Below the pieces are notes generated by a model, which saw nothing but the letters and a program-made list of their open reading frames with translations, ran no database searches and was not told the origin of the DNA. Positions 1 to 4,998 of a stretch of 8,384 nucleotides of DNA are shown here, piece by piece. The stretch's first letter is position 1, and each line of letters starts with the position of its first letter. The stretch lies in NCBI GenBank assembly GCA_029857855.1, contig JAOUGG010000083.1:1-8384 (forward strand), given 5' to 3'. The DNA is from Acidimicrobiia bacterium (GTDB lineage: Bacteria > Actinomycetota > Acidimicrobiia > Acidimicrobiales > SZUA-35). Both the position numbers and the translations under genes were made by a program.

Positions 1-479
1 GCCGTGATCCGGAGCTTCGCCAGACCGGCCGGGCTGAGGAGTACGGCCCGATCGGCACGATTGGTCGGGGTCGACGCCAGGACCACGGCGGCGCCGAGCG
101 AGTGACCGACCAGCGTGATGGGCCCGGGGTCGTCGATCCCGGTGAGGACGTTCGGCAGCCAGTCTCCGTAGCGGACCATGCGATCCCGGCCGAGGGACTG
201 CGGCGAGCTGAGACCGGGCTGTCCGGGCAGGTCGACCATGTGGAGTCGGAAACGTCCGTCGTCGACCAGACGTCGGGCGAGGTCGGCGTGCACGGCCGCG
301 TTGAAGTTGGTGCCCGGGAGCCAGACCAGCGTTTGTTCTCCATCGCCGGTCGAGGTCACGTGCGTCGCGCCGAGCGGCGAATCGAGGATCACGCGTTCAT
401 GGGGTGGCCATCGATCGAGGGCCGCCTCGCACCATTCGGCGATACGCCGCCGGCCGTCGATCGTCCGATGGATCGACAT
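1..479 (-). CDS. Alpha/beta hydrolase, N-terminal part (runs off left edge)
   Basis: Reading the minus strand from an ATG at 479, the frame stays open to the window edge and gives 159 residues; the C-terminus is missing. Residues about 51-60 (LVWLPGTNFN) form a beta strand and the probable oxyanion loop. Residues 81-90 (MVDLPGQPGL) form the next strand and loop typical of the fold. GHSLGA at 125-130 is the nucleophile elbow, with Ser127 as predicted nucleophile; LLSPAGLAKL at 147-156 follows the elbow as in many family members. The catalytic Asp/Glu and His would lie beyond the window. There is no signal peptide, so it is probably cytoplasmic. It could be an esterase, a C-C hydrolase or a non-catalytic member; the substrate is not predictable. 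The frame is open upstream of 479, but that stretch is Arg-rich and looks non-coding, so ATG 479 is preferred. The 198-bp gap to the next gene shows no convincing promoter or small gene. Confidence 0.85.
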   Translation of the reverse strand, partial: MSIHRTIDGRRRIAEWCEAALDRWPPHERVILDSPLGATHVTSTGDGEQTLVWLPGTNFNAAVHADLARRLVDDGRFRLHMVDLPGQPGLSSPQSLGRDRMVRYGDWLPNVLTGIDDPGPITLVGHSLGAAVVLASTPTNRADRAVLLSPAGLAKLRIT

Positions 480-677
480 GATCTCATCGTAGACCGGCCG
501 GACGTTCAGGCGCCGATGAGATCGGCGTGCGCAGTGTCGCCGCCCGTTCCGTCGAAAAGAGAAGGTTGGCCACGACGATGGCCGCCGGATAGGCGGCGAC
601 GGCCGGGACGGGGGAACCTGAGGTCGAACGCACGGCCGGCGCCTACAGCCGATCGGCCGTCGCCGTAGCGCGTCGAT

Positions 678-1391
678 CTACTGAGGGTAGGAGTCGTGGC
701 GGTGCAGCCACTGCATCGACCACTCCAGGTCGTCCTCGTCGCGGCCCTTCGCCGTCAGGTCGAGATGGTGGTAGGTGCCGTTCAACATGTCGAGGCCACG
801 GGAGAAGGTTTGATAGGTGAGGAAGATGCGCCCGTCGTCGTCCCGAACGAACGTGCTCAGACCGGGGGCCTCCTCCCCACCGAAAACCTGCGTCCCGTAG
901 TTGTACAACGGCTCGCCCGACGCGATCTGTTCCGGGGTGAAGCTGACCCCCATGTCGAAGTTGAAAGTCGAGTTCAGCGACGACACCCACCGGAAGTCCC
1001 ACCCCATACGTTTCCGGTAGGCCTCTATGTTGTCGACACTGGTGCGGGACACCACGGCGAATGCCGTGTCGCGGTGGGCCAGGTGGACCATGGTGCCGTT
1101 GTAGTTGTCGGCCCAGAACGAGCACGACGGGCAGCCCTCGGTCCAGTCCGGTCCCATCATGAAGTGATAGACGAGCAGCTGACGGCGGTCGCCGAACAGC
1201 TCGGCCAGGCTCACCTCACCGTCGGATGTGTCGAACCGGTAGTCGGCGGTGATCTCGGACCACGGAAGTTCACGTCGGGCGGCGCTCAGGGCGTCACGTT
1301 CGCGGGTGAACGCCTTCTCGCGAGCGAGGAAGGTGAGGCGGGCGGCTTTCCATTCCTCGGGCGAGACGACGGGATGGTCGGTGATGGACAT
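678..1391 (-). CDS. DUF899 family thioredoxin-like protein
   Basis: A 237-residue protein matching the DUF899 family (thioredoxin-fold proteins of unknown physiological role, common in actinobacteria). Recognisable segments are LVYHFMMGPDWTEGCPSCSF at about 73-92, FWADNYNG, then HRDTAFAVVSRTSVDNIEAYRKRMGWDF and WVSSLNSTFNFDMGVSF. Cys87 and Cys90 form a CPSC pair at the place of a thioredoxin CxxC, so thiol redox chemistry is plausible but unproven. It has no signal peptide or membrane segment. The start is ATG 1391 (MSITDHPVV): a purine-rich Shine-Dalgarno tract lies 5 nt upstream. An extension to 1511 is possible in frame but adds a low-complexity leader over the end of the upstream gene. 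It is the downstream member of a two-gene unit, 61 nt after the TIGR03086 gene, so it is probably co-transcribed and under the same operator. Confidence 0.9.
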   Translation of the reverse strand: MSITDHPVVSPEEWKAARLTFLAREKAFTRERDALSAARRELPWSEITADYRFDTSDGEVSLAELFGDRRQLLVYHFMMGPDWTEGCPSCSFWADNYNGTMVHLAHRDTAFAVVSRTSVDNIEAYRKRMGWDFRWVSSLNSTFNFDMGVSFTPEQIASGEPLYNYGTQVFGGEEAPGLSTFVRDDDGRIFLTYQTFSRGLDMLNGTYHHLDLTAKGRDEDDLEWSMQWLHRHDSYPQ

Positions 1392-1396
1392 GTCGG

Positions 1397-1407
1397 CTTC
1401 CTTTCCT
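1397..1407 (-). promoter_or_regulatory. Ribosome binding site for the DUF899 gene
   Basis: On the minus strand this reads AGGAAAGGAAG, ending 5 nt before ATG 1391. It is the strongest Shine-Dalgarno-like tract near any candidate start of this frame and decides for the 237-residue protein over the 40-residue longer form. Confidence 0.7.
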
Positions 1408-1423
1408 CTGATCGGGTCCTCGC

Positions 1424-1441
1424 GCCGGGCTCCACCCCGGC
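1424..1441 (-). other. Intercistronic GC-rich hairpin
   Basis: GCCGGG (1424-1429) can pair with CCCGGC (1436-1441) around a 6-nt loop; a competing pairing, CCGGGC with GCCCGG (1425-1430/1440-1445), is also possible. It lies between the stop of the TIGR03086 gene and the ribosome binding site of the DUF899 gene. No T-tract follows, so it is not a normal intrinsic terminator. It may only reflect high GC, or it may stabilise or attenuate the downstream message. Confidence 0.25.
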
Positions 1442-1452
1442 CCGGGTCATGG

Positions 1453-2004
1453 TTACGGCTGGCGGCCGGTGTAACCGGCAAGCCGGTCGACGGCGGAGGC
1501 GTCGTCACCAACGGGCACGACCTCGGCGAAGCCGCCGCCCCGACCCTCGGGCGGTACGACCTGTTGCCAGGTGGCCAGCGCCCACCCGGCCAGTTCCTCG
1601 GGAATCTCGATGTTCACGCCGGTTCCTTTGGCGACATCCCAGGCGTGGGTCAAGGCGTCGGCCACGATGACCGACATCGCCACCTCACCCGGCATGGCGC
1701 CGAGGCCGGGAAGTTCCCGAGTATCCGACAGGTTCTCCGGCGTGGCGGCGGCCGCCAGGGCGGCGTGAGCGTTGGCCCAGCCCTTGGCCGGCCCGTTGGC
1801 CATGAGGTCCGGTGCGTCCGCCGGCGGGGGCTGCTGCTGGAGCGCCCCGGCCACCATGTGGCTGCCTTGACAGACGTGGTCGATGACCTGGTGCACGTTC
1901 CACTCGGTGCACGGTGTGGATTGTTCCCGGTGGTCGGGTGTGAGCTGGGCGATGACCGACGTCATCACGTCGTTGGTCTGGGCCAGGGCAGTCGTGGCGT
2001 CCAT
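1453..2004 (-). CDS. TIGR03086-family DinB-like metal-binding protein
   Basis: A 183-residue protein matching the actinobacterial TIGR03086 family, related to the DinB / mycothiol-dependent maleylpyruvate isomerase N-terminal fold (four-helix bundle). Typical segments are STPCTEWNVHQVIDHV at about 29-44, the second helix ADALTHAWDVAKGTG at 115-129, and the closing segment FAEVVPVGDDASAVDRLAGYTGR at 159-181. His43, Asp116 and His120 are the likely metal ligands by analogy with the family. Members are often suspected to be thiol-dependent enzymes, but the substrate here is unknown. The start is ATG 2004, with AAGGGGA about 6 nt upstream. A much longer in-frame ORF (to 3051) runs antisense through the divergent hydrolase gene and is rejected. 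This is the first gene after the operator/promoter at 2051-2084; the DUF899 gene follows. Confidence 0.9.
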   Translation of the reverse strand: MDATTALAQTNDVMTSVIAQLTPDHREQSTPCTEWNVHQVIDHVCQGSHMVAGALQQQPPPADAPDLMANGPAKGWANAHAALAAAATPENLSDTRELPGLGAMPGEVAMSVIVADALTHAWDVAKGTGVNIEIPEELAGWALATWQQVVPPEGRGGGFAEVVPVGDDASAVDRLAGYTGRQP

Positions 2005-2050
2005 GATGTTTCCCCTTCGAGTTGTGCCGACCGACGTCGGCCGGAAGATC

Positions 2051-2079
2051 AACCTACCCGACAAATAGGTAAGTTGCAA
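2051..2079 (-). promoter_or_regulatory. Putative promoter of the TIGR03086-DUF899 unit
   Basis: On the minus strand, TTGCAA (2074-2079) serves as a -35-like box, followed by a 17-bp spacer and TAGGTT (2051-2056), which fits the actinobacterial TAnnnT -10 pattern. Predicted transcription start is near 2044, about 40 nt before ATG 2004. The -35 box is the centre of the 16-bp palindrome at 2069-2084, so a bound regulator should block RNA polymerase. The leader also holds the 10-bp palindrome CCGACGTCGG (2031-2040). Confidence 0.5.
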
Positions 2080-2084
2080 CTTAC
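2069..2084. promoter_or_regulatory. Perfect 16-bp palindromic operator
   Basis: GTAAGTTGCAACTTAC reads identically on both strands. It is AT-richer than its surroundings, sits in the divergent intergenic region, and overlaps the putative -35 box of the minus-strand unit. Size and symmetry suit a homodimeric winged-helix repressor such as a MarR, HxlR or ArsR-type protein; no regulator gene is in the window, so the binder is unknown. An adjoining inverted repeat, ACCTA (2052-2056) / TAGGT (2066-2070), shares its edge and could be a second, weaker site. Confidence 0.6.
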
Positions 2085-2111
2085 TCAATGTGCCGAGGAG
2101 CCCGGTTCGAT

Positions 2112-2140
2112 TTGACCGGATCGGCCGGCTCTGAGAGCAT
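2112..2140 (+). promoter_or_regulatory. Putative promoter of the secreted hydrolase gene
   Basis: TTGACC (2112-2117) is a good -35 match. With a 17-bp spacer it leads to GAGCAT (2135-2140), a weak -10. The predicted start near 2147 would leave a leader of about 30 nt before ATG 2179. The palindromic operator lies about 27 bp upstream of the -35 box, so its effect on this promoter is uncertain. Confidence 0.35.
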
Positions 2141-2178
2141 CCAAGGCGGCGGGCAGTCGGATGAAGGGACACCGATCC

Positions 2179-3201
2179 ATGCGCCAGCTCCTCGTTGCCG
2201 CCGTCATCGCTCTGGTCGCCGGTATGGCCTCCGCCGGGCAATTGACCGGCGAGTTCGACCCGATCGGGCCGACGGTTCAAACGCTCGATGCCCCGACCGG
2301 CCGCACCGTGGCCTACGTCGACGATGGCGATCCCGGCGACACACCGGTGGTGTTCTTCGGCGGCTCCGGCACCAGTGTCCGGGTCATGAACCTCCTCGAG
2401 TTCGCCCATACCCTCCGGGGTGAATTGGGGCTGCGGCTCATCTCCGTGGAACGTAACGGGTTCGGGCAGACCGCCTTCGACCCGACCCTTGGCTACACCG
2501 AGTACGCGGAGGATGTCGAGGCCGTGCTCGATCACCTCGGCGTCGACGAGTTCATCGCCTTCGGCATCTCCGGCGGCTCGCCCTACCTCACCGAGTTCGT
2601 GTCCCGCAATGCCGATCGGGTGACGTCGATCCACCTCGCCTCGGCCCTGTCCGAGGTGCCCGACAGCTCGTCCATATGCGGCCTGACGCAGGCCCCAGAC
2701 ACCGTGGCCTTCCTGGCCCAAAACCCCCAGGTCTGGTTCGCCTTCAGCCCCGACAGCCCGGTGCAGCAGGTGCCCGGGCTCCAGGACGAGGCCTATGACG
2801 ACTCGGCCCGCACCTTCTTCATTGCCGGGCAGATGGGTTCGCCGGACCCGCTCATCCACGAGTTCGAGCTGTACTGCAACGAGCCGCTTGCGGACGTGTC
2901 CGGTGTCGACGCCCCCGTCCACCTCTACTACGGCGAAGACGACACCACGACCCCACCCGACTTCCACATCCCGGTCTGGCAGGACGCCTTCAGCAACGTG
3001 ATCAACGTCCGTACCTACCCGGGGCTCGGCCATGACGCCCAATACCGTCACTGGGATCAGGTCATGGTCGACATGTCGACCCAGCGCACCGACCGGATCC
3101 TCGTCTGCCGGAAAGGCAAGACGAGCATCGTCGACGAGGCCAAGGCGCAGCGGCAGCTGGCCGCCGGCGCCACACTCGGAATGTGCGGCTGGGCGGGCTG
3201 A
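2179..3201 (+). CDS. Secreted alpha/beta hydrolase
   Basis: A 340-residue protein. Residues 1-19 are a signal peptide with a hydrophobic core (LLVAAVIALVAGM) and an ASA cleavage site before Gly20, so it is probably exported by Sec. FFGGSGTS at 59-66 is the oxyanion-hole loop. GISGG at 129-133 gives nucleophile Ser131. LYYGEDDTTTPP at 249-260 supplies the acid (Asp254 or Asp255), and GLGHDAQYRHW at 282-292 gives His285, so the full triad order of the fold is present. Four cysteines (167, 233, 310, 336) could form disulfides outside the cytoplasm. Substrate is unknown; the family includes esterases, lipases and peptidases. An in-frame ATG at 2161 would add MKGHRS, but AAGGGA at 2164-2169 lies 9 nt before ATG 2179 and the signal peptide starts there, so 2179 is preferred. 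It is divergent from the TIGR03086-DUF899 unit, convergent with the dehydrogenase gene, and followed by a strong terminator. Confidence 0.88.
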   Translation: MRQLLVAAVIALVAGMASAGQLTGEFDPIGPTVQTLDAPTGRTVAYVDDGDPGDTPVVFFGGSGTSVRVMNLLEFAHTLRGELGLRLISVERNGFGQTAFDPTLGYTEYAEDVEAVLDHLGVDEFIAFGISGGSPYLTEFVSRNADRVTSIHLASALSEVPDSSSICGLTQAPDTVAFLAQNPQVWFAFSPDSPVQQVPGLQDEAYDDSARTFFIAGQMGSPDPLIHEFELYCNEPLADVSGVDAPVHLYYGEDDTTTPPDFHIPVWQDAFSNVINVRTYPGLGHDAQYRHWDQVMVDMSTQRTDRILVCRKGKTSIVDEAKAQRQLAAGATLGMCGWAG

Positions 3202-3207
3202 CGAAAC

Positions 3208-3252
3208 TCTTGTAGCAAAAAGCGAGGCTGAGCCTCGCTTTTTGCTACAAGA
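3208..3252. terminator. Bidirectional intrinsic terminator
   Basis: Positions 3208-3229 are the exact reverse complement of 3231-3252, giving a 22-bp perfect stem (a 3-nt TGA loop in practice). The inner core GCGAGGC/GCCTCGC is flanked by A5 on the left and T5 on the right, so a GC hairpin followed by a U-tract forms in either direction. It starts 7 bp after the stop codon of the secreted hydrolase and 36 bp beyond the stop of the convergent dehydrogenase gene, and should end both transcripts. Confidence 0.93.
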
Positions 3253-3287
3253 CTTGGGGGAGGAGGCGGAGGACGTGGGGGACGCGG

Positions 3288-4751
3288 CTACCAGTCGGCG
3301 GCGATGTACTTCGTCTCGAGGAATTCGAGCATGCCCTCGTGGGCTCCCTCCCGCCCGACACCGGACTGCTTGACCCCGCCGAAAGGAGCAGCCGGGTCGG
3401 AGATGAGCCCGCGGTTGACACCGACCATCCCGTACTCGATGGCCTCGGAGATCCGCATGGCTCGAGCCAGGTCGCCCGAGTAGACGTAGGCCGCAAGGCC
3501 GTAGATGGTGTCGTTGGCCAGGGACACCGCCTCCTCGTCGGAGGAGAACGTGGTGACGGGGGCGATCGGACCGAAGATCTCCCGGCCCAGCACGGGATTG
3601 TCGGGGGCAACGCCGGTCAGGACCGTCGGTTGGAAGTAGAAGCCGGGGGAGCGTCCGGTGTCGCCGCCGGTCTTCACTTCGGAGCCGCCTCCGACCGCAA
3701 CCTCGACCGAGGAGGCCATGTCATCCTGGGCGCTCTGGTTGATCAGCGGACCCAGCTCCACACCCTCCTCGAGGCCGGGCCCGACCTTCAGGCTCCTCAT
3801 CGCCTCGGTCAGCTGACGGCTGAACTCGTCGGCCACCGCCTCGTGGACCAGGAACCGGTTGGCGGCGATGCACGACTGCCCGCCGTTGCGCATCTTGGCG
3901 ATCATGGCTCCCTCGATCGAGGCCTCGATGTCGGCGTCTTCACAGACGATGAACGGCGCGTTGCCGCCCAGCTCCATGGCGGTCTTGACCACCGTCTTCG
4001 CCGCTTCGCCGAGCAGGGTCCGGCCGACCTCGGTCGACCCGGTGAACGACACCATCCGGACCCGGTCGTCGCCGAGGATTACAGGCACCACCGTCGACGA
4101 CCGGTTCGAGGGCAGGATATTGAGCACCCCGTCGGGCACCCCGGCCTCCGACATCAGCCGACCGAGCGCCAGCGCGGAAAGGGGCGTGTCCGACGCCGGC
4201 TTCAGGATCATGGTGCAGCCGGCGGCGATGGCGGGCCCGATCTTGCGGGTGGCCATGGCCAGCGGGAAGTTCCAGGGTGTGATGAGCAGCGACGGTCCGA
4301 TGGGCTGGTGGATGGCAATGATGCGTTTGTCGCCGCCGGGAGCGATGGAGATCGACCCGAGGTTGCGGACCGCCTCACCGGCGTACCAGCGGTAGAACTC
4401 GGCGGCGTAGGCCACTTCACCGGCGGCCTCGGAGCGGGCCTTGCCCATCTCCTGCACGACCAGTTCGGCCAGCGCGTCCTTGCGTTCGATCATCAGGTTG
4501 AACGCCCGGGTGAGAATCTCGGCCCGCTCACGAGGGGCGGTGGCAGCCCAAGACTCCTGGGCCTCGGACGCGGCGTCGACGGCGGCCTTGGCGTCTTCTT
4601 CGGCGCCGCTCGCCACCGTGGTCAGCGAGTCGGCGGTCGATGGATCGAGCACGTCGATTCGGTTCCCGTCGGACGCTTCACGCCACTCACCTCCGATGTA
4701 CAGCTGTGTGGCGCCGGAGTTGGTCAGCTCTTCAAGCAGGCTCATGGCCAC
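3288..4751 (-). CDS. gabD: Succinate-semialdehyde dehydrogenase (NAD(P)+), GabD-type
   Basis: A full-length 487-residue aldehyde dehydrogenase. It should oxidise succinate semialdehyde to succinate with NAD(P)+, the last step of GABA or 4-hydroxybutyrate breakdown, in the cytoplasm. Visible motifs: TPWNFP with Asn161; MILKPAS with Lys184 (cofactor binding); FTGSTEVGR at 236-244 (Rossmann loop); MELGGNAP with general base Glu260; GGQSCIAANRF with catalytic Cys294; EIFGP with Glu391; and GLISDPAAPFGGVKQSGVGREG near 448-469, typical of the GabD branch. KPAS resembles NADP-using GabD, but cofactor choice is inferred. The start is GTG 4751, with GGGG about 6 nt upstream; ATG 4745 (MSLL) is an equally reasonable start. 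A TAGGTT -10-like box lies at 4764-4769 on the minus strand with no clear -35. No GABA transaminase or transporter is adjacent, so another semialdehyde substrate cannot be excluded. Confidence 0.87.
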   Translation of the reverse strand: MAMSLLEELTNSGATQLYIGGEWREASDGNRIDVLDPSTADSLTTVASGAEEDAKAAVDAASEAQESWAATAPRERAEILTRAFNLMIERKDALAELVVQEMGKARSEAAGEVAYAAEFYRWYAGEAVRNLGSISIAPGGDKRIIAIHQPIGPSLLITPWNFPLAMATRKIGPAIAAGCTMILKPASDTPLSALALGRLMSEAGVPDGVLNILPSNRSSTVVPVILGDDRVRMVSFTGSTEVGRTLLGEAAKTVVKTAMELGGNAPFIVCEDADIEASIEGAMIAKMRNGGQSCIAANRFLVHEAVADEFSRQLTEAMRSLKVGPGLEEGVELGPLINQSAQDDMASSVEVAVGGGSEVKTGGDTGRSPGFYFQPTVLTGVAPDNPVLGREIFGPIAPVTTFSSDEEAVSLANDTIYGLAAYVYSGDLARAMRISEAIEYGMVGVNRGLISDPAAPFGGVKQSGVGREGAHEGMLEFLETKYIAADW

Positions 4752-4780
4752 ACCGTACCCCGAAACCTAGAATCGGAACC

Positions 4781-4919
4781 ATGACGAGCGAGGGGACGGA
4801 CTAGATGGGCGACGATCTCATCGAGCGCGGCACGCCCGCGGCGCTCGTGCTCGACATCCTCGAGCTGGCGGCCAAGCGGCAACAACATCGTCAACCTCTA
4901 CAACCGACGAGCGGCGTGA
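4781..4919 (+). pseudogene. Possible decayed small gene (in-frame stop plus frameshift)
   Basis: From ATG 4781 the frame reads MTSEGTD, then TAG (4802-4804), then directly ATG 4805 and MGDDLIERGTPAALVLDILE, a plausible helical protein start. After LAAKR (about 4879) the frame turns into low-quality sequence, while the +1 frame reads NNIVNLYNRRAA and stops at TGA 4917-4919. Together these suggest a protein of about 50 residues interrupted twice. Alternatively, an intact 67-residue ORF (4805-5008) is expressed: GAGGGG at 4790-4795 is a fair ribosome site, and TGGCCA (4745-4750) with TAGAAT (4768-4773) at 17-bp spacing is a weak promoter. That ORF overlaps the end of the amidase gene by 10 bp. 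I do not recognise the family. The whole reading could be chance. Confidence 0.3.
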
Positions 4920-4926
4920 TCGATTG

Positions 4927-4979
4927 CCAAGGTTTGCGCGATAAGGGTTGCCTGGAGCGCAAGATCGCCCAAACCTCGG
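4927..4979. repeat. Long imperfect palindrome / hairpin downstream of the amidase gene
   Basis: Two arms pair in register: AGGTTTG (4930-4936) with CAAACCT (4970-4976), and GCGAT (4938-4942) with ATCGC (4964-4968), separated by one C·C mismatch. CC/GG at 4927-4928/4978-4979 extends it past one further mismatch. Inside the 21-nt loop, TTGC (4948-4951) pairs with GCAA (4959-4962). It lies 20 bp past the amidase stop. No T-tract follows on either strand, so it is not a standard intrinsic terminator; it could protect the 3' end of the message, be a REP-like element, or be a factor-assisted terminator. Confidence 0.5.
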
Positions 4980-4998
4980 GTGAACCTGCAGATCAGGG

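Noticed and set aside
102..668. Plus-strand ORF over the left-edge hydrolase
   Set aside because: The opposite strand carries an alpha/beta hydrolase with a GHSLGA elbow; this frame is Arg/Asp/Pro-rich without motifs.
643..668. Hairpin just after the DUF899 stop (CTACAGC/GCCGTAG arms) as a terminator
   Set aside because: Only 7 pairs including one wobble, a 12-nt loop and no following T-tract, so termination is not supported.
480..677. Possible small minus-strand gene ending near 503
   Set aside because: One frame ends in a plausible DTAHADLIGA followed by TGA, but upstream it is Arg/Gly-rich, lacks a start with a ribosome site and merges into a shadow frame of the DUF899 gene.
696..1670. 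324-codon plus-strand ORF opposite the DUF899 and TIGR03086 genes
   Set aside because: It spans two well-supported minus-strand genes, ends in an Arg-rich run and shows no domain; typical high-GC shadow.
2005..3051. Long minus-strand extension of the TIGR03086 frame (ORF of 532 codons)
   Set aside because: It runs antisense through the intergenic region and most of the secreted hydrolase gene, whose signal peptide and catalytic motifs are clear. The extra residues match no fold and follow from high-GC codon bias; ATG 2004 has its own ribosome site and family-typical N-terminus.
3339..4784. 481-codon plus-strand ORF opposite the dehydrogenase
   Set aside because: Gly/Arg/His/Asp-rich with no motif; it is an antisense shadow of a complete, highly conserved aldehyde dehydrogenase.
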